This document shows, one piece after another, positions 53,942 through 64,000 of a stretch of DNA of 64,000 nucleotides. The stretch covers positions 1 to 64,000 of the forward strand of contig JBAKBP010012342.1 of NCBI GenBank assembly GCA_037953745.1, read 5' to 3'. The position numbers were made by a program, and so were the translations under genes. Source of the DNA: Lithodes maja. Taxonomy: Eukaryota > Arthropoda > Malacostraca > Decapoda > Lithodidae. Under the pieces are notes generated by a model. It was not told the origin of the DNA. It made no database searches and was given only the letters and a program-made list of their open reading frames with translations. Each line of letters begins with the position of its first letter. Position 1 is the stretch's first letter.

Positions 53942-54694
53942 CCAAATTGCTGCCATACTGTTTCGTTACCATGGCGTCTTCCTCTAAATTCAGGGGATCA
54001 CATAAAATAAATAATATAATACAATGAAAGTAACCGTCTACTTTCCAAAGATCCTTAACAAAATAAAACAATAAATAAAAAATAAAAAGTGTAATTATAC
54101 TCACAGCTACATGATACAAAGGACTAATAACACTCAAATTATGACCATCCGACCGACTAACTGACCCCCTCTCTACCTTCCTCTCTCCATCGCAGGAATA
54201 TTGTATTTCATCAACACATACACATTTTAATACCTTATAATTTCCACCATCATTTATTACTACCCCTAAAACAGCTACCTTTACAGAGCAGGCTCATCGA
54301 TAGAGTCAATGGTAAAATCTATTATATGTATCAATCATATACTGGCAAACACTAAACAAATATATACTTAGCTTAGATAGACAACCTCGGAATCAAATGA
54401 ACAAAATCTATCATAATTAATCTTTTATTACAACAGATCCTTCCAAATATGAAGAAAATCGTCTAAGTATAGCTAAATTAAAAGGTAAAAGTCAACTTAC
54501 CGACCGAGAGACTGATTTTTTCGTACTCCATTTTCTTTATAGAGTAGCTAACTCTTTTAAACACACACACACGATTTAACACCTCTAAATACTATAAAGC
54601 TGTTACCCCGACAAAGAGAGTCAATTTGTAGGGAACGCACCACATCTCTGTTTAATTGGTCTCCTTGTAACATAATTATCTCAATCACTGTTAT
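53942..54694. other. No gene seen
   Basis: About 750 bases of AT-rich, unassigned sequence. Confidence 0.45.
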
Positions 54695-54719
54695 GAGAGA
54701 GAGAGAGAGAGAGCGAGAG

Positions 54720-54760
<41 letters not shown>
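54695..54760. repeat. (GA)n microsatellite
   Basis: GA repeat with a few GC interruptions. Confidence 0.95.
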
Positions 54761-54761
<1 letters not shown>

Positions 54762-54845
54762 CGTTTAAGTCCTCAAATTGTCTGAATCACAGTGTTGAGT
54801 TGTCTCGGTCCCCGTATGCTACTGTAGCTCGCCAGCCCAACAGAA

Positions 54846-55850
54846 TCAGAATCAGAATATCCATTTTTCCATTTTACAATGGTTCTTCACATAAAACATT
54901 ACAAAATATTAAAATACATAATTATATATATACATATTTACAATAAGAAACATCTCTAGTGTGTTACTATGGACAGTCTTCAATATCTATACAAAATGAG
55001 TTACAGTATTATTACATTTTGTGTTTATAGATCCATTTCATGTTTCAGAATATAATCTTTTAATATATGCTTAAACGTGTTTAGGTTATTTGTGTCCTTT
55101 ATTGATCTCGGCAACTTATTCCATATTTTAGGACCCGCTACCAAAAGCGATCGTTCACCATAAAAGGAGTTTGTTCTCTGTACATATAGATGGTTTTGCT
55201 GTCTTGTGTTACTATTTATGATTTCATTAACAATAGGAAATTTTATTAGCCAGTTTGGAATTAGCTTATGCCTTTCTTTATACACCGCAATAGCTGTATC
55301 ATATAATGTTTTGCTTTATTTTTAGCCACTAATTACTTTATTATCGGAGTTACATGGTCGTATTTTTGTGCTCCACCCACTGCTACCTTTGCAGCAAAAT
55401 TCTGCATTTTTTGTACAATATTTAATATAGTGCAATTAGTTGAACCCCATATAATTATGCAATAATTCATCAAACTTAAAATTAGCGATTGAATCACAAT
55501 GACCCTAGTAGCTTTGTCAAAATTACCTTTTATACGATTCACATACATCAACGTTCCCATTACTTTCTTGTTCAGTTCACTTGTGTGTTTGTTGAAAAGC
55601 ATGTTACAATCTATAATTATGTAGACCTAATTTTTTTACATGTGTACAAGGTATAATTTTATGATCATCGAATTGTATACATACATTTAAGGGTATTTGG
55701 GATAACAGCTGTCTAGTGCCAAGGAAAATGCATTGAGTTTTATTTGCATTCAACATAAGACCATTTCTCTGGAAATATTGTTTCACTATTTTGAGTGTAT
55801 TTTCTGTTTTGCTAATTACAAGCAATACCATACGCACCTACGATATGAAA
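54846..55850 (-). mobile_element. Decayed LINE 3' part
   Basis: Reverse orientation, with an AGAATC-type short repeat at the 3' end (54842-54860), a short 3' UTR and a broken RT C-terminus. It is distinct from the CR1, Jockey and RTE families in this window. Confidence 0.75.
55028..55837 (-). pseudogene. Broken LINE RT C-terminus
   Basis: Three segments in different frames follow the normal order. First, 55837-55604 reads KQYFQRNGLMLNANKTQCI, then FLGTRQ. Second, 55602-55333 reads LNKKVMGTLMYVNRI and SLMNYCIIIWGST. Third, 55285-55025 reads RTNSFYGERSLLVAGPKIWN followed by KLPRSIKDT, up to the stop. At least two frameshifts or small deletions separate them; one lies near 55603 and one near 55300. 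The catalytic domain is missing. The clade may be L2/Daphne-like. Confidence 0.75.
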
Positions 55851-55939
55851 CCAATCAAAGATGCTGCTCATGTTGCGTAAGTGGAATGCCGTGTTGCAAT
55901 GGGTGAGAGACCCAATTAGATCTGAACAGCTGAGGCTTG

Positions 55940-56330
55940 TGCTACTTTGGAGGAGGAGGAGGAGGAGATAGGGGAGGTACTGGTAGAAAGAAGGAGAGGG
56001 AGGAAGATGACTGGAGGAGTTATAGGTGCTGGGGGTGTAGAGGAGGAGAGAGAGGAAGATGGTTTGGAGGAGTTATAGGTACTGGGGGTGTAGAGGAGGA
56101 GAGAGAGGAAGCTGGGGTGGAGGAGTTATAGGTGGAGGGGTGTAGAGGAGGAGGAGGGGGTGTCATCGGAGGAAATAGAGTAGATAGTGAAGAAGGATGA
56201 GAAAAAAGGGGGAGGAGGGCAGGATGAGTTATAGATGGGAGGGGTGTAGAGGAGGGGTTGGAGTCAGGTGGCCATAGAGAATGTAAAGGACGAGGAAAAT
56301 AAGAGGTAGGGGAAGGAGGATGAAGGGTAC
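55940..56330. repeat. Purine-rich minisatellite (GGAGGA type, ~60-bp units)
   Basis: Three diverged units of GGAGGAGTTATAGGTGCTGG plus GGTGTAGAGGAGGAGAGAG near 56013-56150, within a wider GGA-rich strand. Pro/Ser-rich reverse frames here are not genes. Confidence 0.75.
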
Positions 56331-56855
56331 GAGGAATTGGGTTTTCTGTCACTGTTTTGGCTTTGGGGGAGACACTCATACAGACAACCTACCTTTTGTC
56401 TCCTTCATACACATAGGACAAAAGCAGAATAAGAGGAGATAAGAGTCAGAGGTGTTACTTTGTAGACAAAATAGGTGAAGGAAGAGAAAGAGTAAGCTTG
56501 AGGTGGTGTTGGTGGTAGTAGCAAGGTAGAGTGGTGTATATAGGAGTAAAAAGGAAAACAAGCAACAAAAGGTCTACTGATCCTTACGAGGCTCCTTGTA
56601 GGTATTCTACCTAACCATTGTGAAAAAGTAAAACAAATAGCAGAGAATGGACTCTCACTAATTAACCAGATTCAATCTGTAATGAGAATGTGTGAAGGAT
56701 TCGTCATGCAGTAAGAATCTAAATTACATGATATACATATAATAGGAAAGTTGGAAATAATATTGAGAAGAAGGAATAGAAGAGTAAGAAAATAATGGGG
56801 AGAAAAATTAACAAAAAACAAAACAAAAATGGTGAAGTTGATTACGACGTGTAGA
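56331..56855. other. No gene seen
   Basis: Unassigned purine-biased sequence. Confidence 0.4.
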
Positions 56856-57106
56856 AAGATACGCCCCATTTCATTGTCAATATTAAGACCTTTCCTGCCA
56901 TTTAGGTGTCGATTTGTTTGATTGCGAGCCTGTAATATGAAGAAAAACCGGCCTTCGCCCGTGACATTATTCTACCGAAAAATGTACAAATATATCTTGA
57001 AGGGGGGTCTAGGTTTTTTTTTTACAGGTGGTTGATGGAGGTCTAGGGAGGAAACTAATAAATAAATACATAAATGAGCAAATAAAAACAACCCATCTCC
57101 CCTTAA
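56856..57106 (+). mobile_element. TTAA MITE family 1, left part lost
   Basis: Core blocks plus the right end CCCATCTCCCCTTAA, the exact inverse of the left end TTAAGGGGAGATGGG seen at 20019. Confidence 0.8.
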
Positions 57107-57316
57107 CCCTTTCAAGATTATGACGCATTTTGACAGTTTATTCTGGCTATGATGAGACGATTGTATACAGTTTAGGAAGGTTCTGTGGGAGTTCAAAGGG
57201 TAAAGACTGTTTCCATCAACCCTCTGACTTCCAGATGTCCTTCCTAATCTGAATAAAATCGTCTCATACCAGCCAGAAAACATAAATTAAATGCGTCATC
57301 GGATCCTGAGAGGGTT
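57107..57316. mobile_element. Foldback MITE family 3, best copy
   Basis: Starts CCCTTTCAAGATTATGACGC and ends GCGTCATCGGATCCTGAG followed by AGGG. Inside, TTATTCTGGCTATGATGAGA is mirrored by TCTCATACCAGCCAGAA. It lies exactly between two family 1 MITEs. Confidence 0.75.
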
Positions 57317-57660
57317 AAGGGGAGATTTCCACTTGAGGATTTTTTTTTTCTGGACCCCTTTCTCCCTCATGTTTAGCCCCATTGTTTTTTGAGATTTTAA
57401 GACGTTCGCCCCATTAGTTTGGCGATTTTAATAACTGTCGCCCCATTTGTCAAATTTAAGACCTTTCATGCCACTTAGGTGCCGATATTTTCCTGGCGAG
57501 CGAAAGCGAGCCTGTAATTTAAGAGGAATCGGCCTTCGGCCGGGACATTTTTCTACCGAAAAATGACAAATTTATCTTGAAAGAGGGTCAAGGGGGTGTA
57601 ATATTAAGCTTGATGGAGATCCAAGGAACAAACTAAAAACCTCCCCTTAACCTGTTCTGT
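57314..57660 (+). mobile_element. TTAA MITE family 1, both ends present
   Basis: TTAAGGGGAGATTTCC at left, CTCCCCTTAA at right, full core with GGCGAGCGAAAGCGAGCC and GGCCTTCGGCC. Confidence 0.85.
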
Positions 57661-58060
57661 ACCGGCGAAGTTTTTTTTAAATTAAATTCTAGCTATATTT
57701 ATACGATTGTATGCAGCTTAAGAAAGATCAGTGGTAGTAGAATGGGTCAGGTGAGATAGTTCGATCCTGTTAATTGCTGGAAGCCCCTTTAACCCCTTCC
57801 CCACCATTACGTAATTGTCATCGTATTCTGGTTACCATTAGACGATTTACTTTAGTTTATAATCTACTTCTAGGGCTCAAAGGGGTAAATACGATCTCAA
57901 TAAACCCTCTTAGTAACATAGGTCCTTCTTAAACTGCATAAAATCATCTCATTTTAGCCAGAATTAAAAGTGAAGGAGTTAAACTGAATAAAATGGTATA
58001 ATATTAGCCTAAATCAAAGTTAGGAGAACGGCACCGGTAAGGAAAGGGTTAATATGATTC
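57661..58060. mobile_element. MITE family 3 copies (one partial, one complete)
   Basis: Partial copy to about 57760, second at 57789-57985 with ATTCTGGTTACCATTAGACG and inverted AAAATCATCTCATTTTAGCC. Ends are diverged. Confidence 0.55.
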
Positions 58061-58134
58061 TTCACAACGTACACTAACGGTAAGACTGACTATTATAAGA
58101 CATTCAAAATACACATGAGATTGTAGAGGATCCT

Positions 58135-58474
58135 GAAGGGGAAGTATTTTTTTTGTGAACCCCCTTTTTCTTCATGTTTAGCCCCATTAGTGTTCATAAT
58201 TTAAGGCTTTCGCCCATATCTTGATTCATATCAAGAACTTTCGTACCATTTAGGTGTCCATATTTATCAGGCGAGCGATAGCGAGCCTGTAATATATGAG
58301 GAACCAAGGCCGGGACGTCTTTCTATCGAAAAATTTACAAATTAACTCGAAGGGGGGTCTTTGGGATTTTTCTTTTTTGTTAAGTTTGATAGAGGTCTAG
58401 GGAGCAAACTAAAACAAATGTATAAACCAGTAATAGTAAATGATAAATAAATAAATACAATAATGTCCCCTTAA
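58135..58474 (+). mobile_element. TTAA MITE family 1
   Basis: Family blocks from CCCCTTTTTCTTCATG to the right end GTCCCCTTAA at 58474; the GGCCTTCGG part is shortened. Confidence 0.75.
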
Positions 58475-58660
58475 AGAATATTACGTAACCCAACATTTTT
58501 TTCTATGCAATACTACTTTATAGGCGCTTATCTCTGCCTCTTCAACTCTCTCTCACTCTCTCGTTTTCTCTCTCTTGGTTTACTGTCCTGTTTTTCCACT
58601 GTTATTATATATGGGAATGATTCTTCTACCGATAATTTCAAGGTAGGATCTGTGGTTTGT

Positions 58661-58801
58661 GTATTTATGTAGCTCTATGTAACACTCCTATCTATATTTA
58701 TGTAGCTCTATGTAACACTCCTATCTATATTTATGTAGCTCTATGTAACACTCCTATCTATATTTATGTAGCTCTATGTAACACTCCTATCTATATTTTA
58801 T
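58661..58801. repeat. 33-bp tandem repeat, about four units
   Basis: Unit TTTATGTAGCTCTATGTAAC followed by ACTCCTATCTATA, nearly perfect. Confidence 0.95.
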
Positions 58802-58990
58802 ATTAAAATAGTTTAAGTTCGCTTCATAACAATTCAAAGGCCTGATTGATATTATGGAAGTTACTCATAGTTTTCTAAAGTATTATACGATGTAATATTT
58901 CGATGAATGGACAAATAATGCAAACGATAAATTAATTCAAATATATTGGAGTCATGGTTGAAGAACATGTACAGTTACCAACATAAGTTC
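58802..58990. other. No gene seen
   Basis: Short AT-rich unassigned stretch. Confidence 0.35.
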
Positions 58991-58993
58991 TGT

Positions 58994-59170
58994 TACTCTC
59001 CGTGATCTTATGTATGGAAATATAATGCGCATGACTGAATTACGAGTGTAGTTTCTTATGCAGTGGTTAATTCATCTGACTAGTCAAACTAATAATACAA
59101 ATAAACGACACTCGCAATTCATTCATACGAATTTTACTTTCATACATAAGATCACGACAAGTAACAGAAG
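58994..59170. repeat. Inverted repeat, ~65-base arms
   Basis: 58994-59058 (CTGTTACTCTCCGTGATCTT...) is the diverged inverse of 59106-59170, with about 45 bases between. The right arm belongs to the 3' end of the tRNA-SINE that follows, so the left arm is probably a 3' piece of a second copy in opposite orientation. Confidence 0.8.
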
Positions 59171-59430
59171 GTATGCGGGCAACAGCACAAGGTCGATAGT
59201 GAGAGTAGTGGACATAATTATACTATAGCTGGTAATAAATGCATGTGGAGTCCGTAGCATAGAGAGTGGGAGAATTAACGATATACGGGAGGCGTGTGGA
59301 ATATATGTATCTGGAGAGTAGAAGGTAGAATAGTTACTATTTTTAATATGTTTGTGATATGACCCAGTCAGGGCTCGAACCCAGGCTAGCACTCCAACAC
59401 CTTAACCACTATACCACCGAGGAGCTTAAA
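59106..59430 (-). mobile_element. Second tRNA-derived SINE family
   Basis: On the minus strand the head at about 59430-59360 reads CTCCTCGGTGGTATAGTGG with TTAAGG (a very good A box) and GGGTTCGAGCCC (B box). The D-arm resembles tRNA-Asp or tRNA-Gly. Acceptor and T stems do not pair well, so it is not a tRNA gene. The body of about 250 bases is unrelated to the CA-associated SINE. Confidence 0.7.
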
Positions 59431-59530
59431 AGTAATGGCTTCATTTGAATCAATTCCACCCACCACCACTTGCTCCGATTCGTGGTCACGTAGCTAGATG
59501 CTTTACACACATACACGGTCACCTCTCATA

Positions 59531-59822
59531 GTGGAGCAGATGACTGCAAATTTCAGGAGAATCGTTCATTTCCGGAAACAAGCACCAAATTTGGCACACA
59601 TACTCCTTGGGGATTGCTCTTTTGATAAAACCCGTTAGCCACCTAAAAATTCAAGATGGCCGCCATTGAATATACAGAAATATTGCATTTCACAATAAAA
59701 TCGCAAAAACTTGTCCTATTTGAATGATCTTAGTGTCAAATCATACATTTTTCACTATGTAGAATCCGAATTTGGAACCATGGACTTACTCACTAGATTC
59801 CTTGAACCATAATATCAGTCCC
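59531..59822 (+). repeat. Left terminal inverted repeat
   Basis: Inverse of 61812-62101 over nearly its full length; inner end ATAATATCAGTCCC. Confidence 0.88.
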
Positions 59823-59847
59823 GGAGACAGATGAACATCCCGAAGAG

Positions 59848-61671
59848 GTGTCTAGCTTCGAAGCTTGGTGTGAGCATCGCAAACTGCAAAGTCCCCAGTT
59901 TCCTTTCTGGTATATGGTGCTGTCAATGGAACAGGTGATCTTCTTGTTGATCCGATCATTCAGAGAAGCCAACTTCTTCCTGTACGAAAAAGTAGAAAAG
60001 CTCTCACAAGCCATGACAGATATGTGCAATCCTTTCCAGGAGGAGAGTCGGGACCTGCTTTCGCTTGATACAAAGGATATTGCTCACCACACTGCCGCCG
60101 AGCTGATTGGCACACACCTTGAGAAAGGCAAGGTCCGTTTCCAGGAGTTTATGAAGGGACTGGAAGGGGAAGAAGAATCCACCTTCTATTAACCAATCAA
60201 GAAGAACAGGGTTGACTTTTTCCAACAGGTACCAGCCTCTGTTGACTCTTCAAAGCAAAAAGTGCTGAAGGAAGGCTGTCAACTGTTCTCCAAGCTGTTC
60301 ATATCATGCCAGAGCAGAGAGTGTGACTTGAAAGAGTTCTTCCGTCATGAGAACCAGTCACATCCTGCTGCCCTCAGTGATGGTGGAAAGCTCCACACCT
60401 GTCAGAAATCCCACCTCACTACCATTCTTCAGAGCCAAGTTACAACCCCTGAGGCAGAGCCAGACGCCGACACCATTATCATTGATGGTGCAGTGTTGGT
60501 GAACAGTCTGCCCCCACGGAGTTCAAAGACGTTCGAAGAGTACGCAATGCTCGATGTCCTTCCTAGAATACAAGCATACTCTACCAAGTACAAGAGAACA
60601 GACATTGTGTTTGATGTCTACCAGCCATCTATTCTGAAAGCTGAAACTAGATCAAAGCGAGGACGCGGGGTGAGATGCAGGGTGACTGGGAAGGGCAAAA
60701 TTCCCTCAAACTGGCGAAACTTCCTGAGAGAAAATGACAACAAAGCCGAGCTGTTCAACTTTCTGGCTGATAAGATTGCACGTGTGGCCACACCAAATGT
60801 GGTCATTGTGACCAAGGAAGATGCTGTCAGCAACCGCACTATCAATCTGGCTGGGGTGGCACCATGCAGTCATGAAGAAGCTGACACGCGGATCTTTGTG
60901 CATGCCAGGCATGCAACAGAAGCAGGCAGCAAAGTCATCATGGTCAAAGCCAGCGACACAGATGTAGTCGTCATCGCAGTCAGTGTTCTGCAGGCACTTC
61001 AGGAGCTAGGTCTGCAGCAGTTGTGGGTTGCCTTTGGCCAAGGACAGAACCTGAGGTGGGTTCCTGTACATGACTTGTGTTGCACTCTTGCAGAAAAGAG
61101 CAAAGGGATGCTCTTCTTCCATGCCTTCACTGGCTGCGATGTCGTTTCAGCATTCCGTGGCAAAGGGAAGAAGTCTGCTTGGCAAACCTGGGATGTTTGT
61201 GATGAGGCTTCCGGTGTCTTCAGCAAACTCAGCCAGTACCCACCGGTAGTTGATGATGAAGACCTGGAGACCTTGGAGAAGTTCGTGGTCATGATGTACG
61301 ACAGATCCAGCACAGCTGAAGGTGTTGATGATGCGAGCTTGGACATGTTTGCTCGGAAGCAGAGGCCGTACGAAGCCATTCCTCCAACCCGAGCAGCACT
61401 GAAGCAGCATGTGAAGTGTGCTGCCTACCAGGCGGGCTGCATCTGGAGTCAGTCAACAGTACGTCAACCAGAAACACAGACTCCTGCCAACTGGGGCTGG
61501 ACCAAGAAAGGAGATCTGTGGCAGATCGTTTGGACAGAGCTCCCACCCATTGCAGAGAGTTGCCAGCAGCTGACCAAGTGTGGATGCAAGTCGGAATGCT
61601 GCGGTCGATGCAAATGCTACTGCTTTGGTCTGACCTGCACGGCACTGTGCAGCTGCAGATGCGAGGTTTAG
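59848..61671 (+). pseudogene. Transposon protein: PIN/XPG-nuclease-like domain and C-terminal CXC cysteine cluster, one nonsense codon
   Basis: One frame of 607 codons (start uncertain; no early ATG) broken only by TAA at 60190-60192 (codon 115), probably a former CAA. The N-terminal part has FPFWYMVLSMEQVIFLLIRS and NPFQEESRDLLSLDTKD. The central domain shows ordered acidic motifs: IIIDGAVL (D213), VFDVYQPS (D256), CSHEEADTR (E343, E344, D346), KASDTDVVVIA (D370, D372) and FTGCDVVSAFRGKGKKSAW (D431). Their order and spacing recall FEN1/XPG-type PIN nucleases; this is my inference. The C-terminus (from about 578) is a CGCKSECCGRCKC-type tesmin/TSO1-like CXC cluster. Similar proteins recur as unnamed repeats in marine invertebrates, as I recall. 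I recall longer members with extra sequence between the two N-terminal motifs, so this copy may also be internally deleted. Confidence 0.75.
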
Positions 61672-61811
61672 AAGCGTTGTAGTATACTCATCCAGGCAGC
61701 AAGACAATAAGTGACAAACAAGTATAGGCCTACTGCCTACATGTACATCCAATAATATATCGGACTGATGGTGCCTATGATATGGGCACTTTTTACCTTA
61801 ATTATGATTTC

Positions 61812-62101
61812 GGGACTGATATTATGGTACAAAGAAGCTAGTGAGTAAGTCCATGGTTCCAAATTCGGATTCTACATAGTGAAAAATTTATGATTTGACA
61901 CCAAGATCATTCAAATAGGACAAGTCTTTGCGATTTTATTGCAAAATGCAATGTTTCTGTATATTCAATGTATATTCAAATATATCTTGAATTTTTAGGT
62001 GGCTAACGGGTTTTATCAAAAGAGCAATCCCCAAGGAGTATGTGTGCCAATTTTGGTGCTTGTTTCCAGAAATGAACGATTATTCCAGTTATCTGCCCCA
62101 C
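61812..62101 (-). repeat. Right terminal inverted repeat
   Basis: Inverse of 59531-59822. It has a local duplication of ATATTCAA-type sequence near 61960-61990 where the left TIR reads AAGATGGCCGCC. Confidence 0.88.
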
Positions 62102-62120
62102 TATCACACAAACACTAGCA

Positions 62121-62345
62121 ACTAAAGCCGGTATCACACGAGAGCTTTTATAGTTAACATTCGACGATCAAAAATTTTCTGACAACATTTCTGGAAGAGT
62201 TTACACCGGTATCGTAAACTAGACTGATGATGGATGTATTTAAGTGACAGAAATATTTCAAATGTTGGCCTTATAAGCTGCCAGACCAGTGTTGAGCAAA
62301 AATGTTGAGGGAAAAAGCGCTCATGAATGTGATACCGGCTTTAGT
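62121..62345. mobile_element. Small TIR element (ACTAAAGCCGGTATCACA)
   Basis: ACTAAAGCCGGTATCACACG at left and TGTGATACCGGCTTTAGT at right are perfect inverse ends; 225 bases, no coding capacity. Confidence 0.8.
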
Positions 62346-62439
62346 ACTATAGTAGGATACTTGTTATCTGGGGCAGAGAGTACGGCCACACGACTGGAAG
62401 GATTACATAATAAATAGGATAAGGGGTGTATAAAAGTTT

Positions 62440-62625
62440 ATGTCACACGAGCGATTTTTCCGGCAGTTTTTTCATGCATCTACTTAAGCAAAGATATATA
62501 TTATTCCCGTCTCTTAAAATCATATACATTCAGTTTAGTTGTCGATTCCAATGAGGAAATACCAAAAACAAGCGTGAGAAAAAACTTGCTCATGGAAAAT
62601 TGACAGGAAAACCGCTCGTGTGAAA
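62440..62625. mobile_element. Small TIR element (TCACACGAGCG)
   Basis: TCACACGAGCGATTTT at left and CGCTCGTGTGAAAT at right are inverse ends. The CACACGAG motif also occurs in the preceding element. Confidence 0.6.
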
Positions 62626-63404
62626 TCGCCTATGAAAGCGAGAGGACTTGTCAGGCCTGGATGAAGATAGAGTGATAAGGTGCTTCAGTGTGTGGAAAAA
62701 AAAAAAAAAAAAACATGTATTAACCCGGGAACGGTGAGAACACTCTTAAGAGGTTTTACTGGGCAACGGCGAGAAAGCTCTTAAGAGGGAAGGCCTAAAG
62801 AAAACCTTTTAAAAGCCCCCAGCAGCACTTAAAACATATTTTTTTTCCCTTCATACCTCGTATCACTTCTCCACATCCCCTCCTTCCCTCCTTTCTCCCC
62901 CTCCCTTCAATTATCACCTATTTTCCCTGTTATTCCCTTATTCATTGGTATATTTTTGTGTAAACATCTCCACACCGATCATAGGGTGTGGTTATCCGTG
63001 TGTCAATGCGTGGGAAAGAGCGAGAGAGAGAGAGATACAGGCCTCAGTCTCTCTCCAGGCCTCGAGAGAGGAGGATGTGAGGCTGGCTGGCTCACAATTG
63101 TTGACTGAACCACTCGCTTACAATTCGCGATTTTGACCATACAAATGATATTCCCACTTGTTTTATTGTTGTTACAGGTTACTATCTTCATATCAAAGGG
63201 AAAATAGGCGCATATGAATAAGTAATAACGATATTTATCGTAAAATGACGATTATAGGCAGGAATGGAGCCTAATATTGCCGCCCAGAACTGTGGTGTTC
63301 ACTACACCCTGCGCGCGCTTAATGGGTTAAGGAAGAGAACTGGCACTCAAAAATAATGAATGGATAAATGTGTAAAATCGAGCATATGAAGGTTTCCTGA
63401 TTTT
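62626..63404. other. No gene seen
   Basis: Contains an A-run (62697-62713), a T/C-rich stretch and unassigned sequence. Confidence 0.45.
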
Positions 63405-63795
63405 TTAAGGGGGGTCACCGGCTTTTTTGTATCTTTCTCTCCTTTTCTCTCTTTCCCTGGCTTGTATCCATTAGGCCCCATTCACCCAACTGTTTTAAGA
63501 CGTTTATCCCCATCCAGGTGTCGATTTCTTCCTGGCGAGCGAAAGCGAGCCAGCATTGTATGGAGAAATCCGGCTTTGCCGGAGACATTATTCTATCGAA
63601 AAATGTACAAATTTAGCTTGCTGTCAAAAACAAAAATATATATAGGCCTATGCTGGCTCGCTACTGCTCGCCAGGAAAATATTGACACCTGGATGGGGCT
63701 AAACGTCTTAAAACAGTAGGTTGAATGGGGCCGAATGGATAGAAGCCAACGAGAGAGGGAGAGAAAGAGAAAAAAAGCGAGGTGGGCTCCCTTAA
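63405..63795. mobile_element. Foldback TTAA MITE (family 2), copy 4
   Basis: TTAA at 63405-63408 and 63792-63795; inverted halves and CCGGCTTTGCCGG centre as in the other copies. Confidence 0.88.
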
Positions 63796-63883
63796 CTTCA
63801 CAACCCTGCAAGGACTCATTTCGCAGTTAGGATCTTTGCCAACTATAATATTCAGAACATTACGAATATTGTGCTACCTCTAA

Positions 63884-64000
63884 CTCTCTCTCTCTCTCTC
63901 TCTCTCTCTCGTCCCTCCTTTAAAACATAATTGCTCTTCACTGCCAAACAACTTTATCTTCCACTCGTATCTGCAGAGAGAGAGAGAGAGAGAGAGAGAG
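63884..64000. repeat. (CT)n and (GA)n microsatellites at window end
   Basis: CT run at 63884-63912 and GA run from 63974 to the edge. Confidence 0.95.

Larger units (their letters stand above)
59531..62101 (+). mobile_element. DNA transposon with ~290-bp terminal inverted repeats
   Basis: Left TIR 59531-59822 and right TIR 61812-62101 are inverted copies with few differences: CAAATTTGGCACACATACTC, TTTTGATAAAACCCGTTAGC and CCGAATTTGGAACCATGGAC each occur in both. The left TIR has a 12-base insert near its end. Outer bases read GTGG...CCAC, flanked by TA at 59529-59530 and 62102-62103, so a TA target duplication is possible but weak evidence. Between the TIRs is one gene. Confidence 0.85.

Noticed and set aside
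55940..56380. 119-codon Pro/Ser-rich reverse frame
   Set aside because: GGA-rich minisatellite; composition only.
59360..59430. Functional tRNA-Asp/Gly gene on the minus strand
   Set aside because: A and B boxes are good, but acceptor and T stems do not pair; better explained as a SINE head.
59848..61671. Host FEN1/XPG repair gene
   Set aside because: It is intron-free, lies between long terminal inverted repeats, has a nonsense codon and carries a CXC tail not found in FEN1 or XPG.

Overview
The window is animal genomic DNA made almost entirely of mobile elements and simple or tandem repeats. I found no host protein-coding gene. Diverse CR1-, RTE- and Jockey-type non-LTR elements, a large Ty3/Gypsy element, a tRNA-derived SINE embedded in (CA)n tracts, hundreds of MITE bases per kb and long CA/GA/TA microsatellites suggest an arthropod with a large repetitive genome. 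A decapod crustacean is my best inference; nothing in the sequence proves it.

Region by region. 1-2.3 kb: 3' part of a CR1-clade element with an open pol frame, inserted in an LTR. 2.3-19 kb: two tandem copies of a Ty3/Gypsy retrotransposon that share a middle LTR. Its pol order is protease-integrase-RT-RNase H and its gag is SCAN-like, which marks the Gmr1 group. The first copy is broken in gag; the second has one uninterrupted 1708-codon gag-pol frame. 19-31 kb: SINEs, MITEs, a 2.9-kb minisatellite of about 22 bp, a 16-bp satellite and microsatellites. 30.8-35 kb: two decayed CR1-like elements and foldback MITEs with TTAA ends. 36-38 kb: two more SINE copies bounded by CA repeats. 39.3-45.3 kb: two head-to-tail Jockey-like elements, one of them split by a CR1 insertion. 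45.6-46.8 kb: a 28-bp satellite. 47.1-50.7 kb: a 3.6-kb composite of four segments in A-B-A'-B' order (A' and B' inverted), with TTA/TAA at every junction. 51.5-53.2 kb: an RTE element with a 5' inversion, itself hit by a hAT element. 54.8-55.9 kb: a decayed LINE. 56-58.5 kb: a MITE cluster. 59-59.4 kb: a second tRNA-SINE family. 59.5-62.1 kb: a DNA transposon with 290-bp terminal inverted repeats around a gene for a PIN/XPG-nuclease-like protein with a C-terminal CXC cysteine domain. 62-64 kb: small TIR elements and a foldback MITE.

The parts relate mainly through nesting: CR1 in a Gypsy LTR, CR1 in Jockey, Jockey next to the tail of Jockey, hAT in RTE, the composite inside a TTAA MITE. The most notable items are the integrase-first Gypsy dimer, the PIN-like/CXC transposon, the A-B-A'-B' composite, and a sequence core shared by about 18 MITE copies of two families. 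All homology calls come from reading motifs by eye; no database search was possible.
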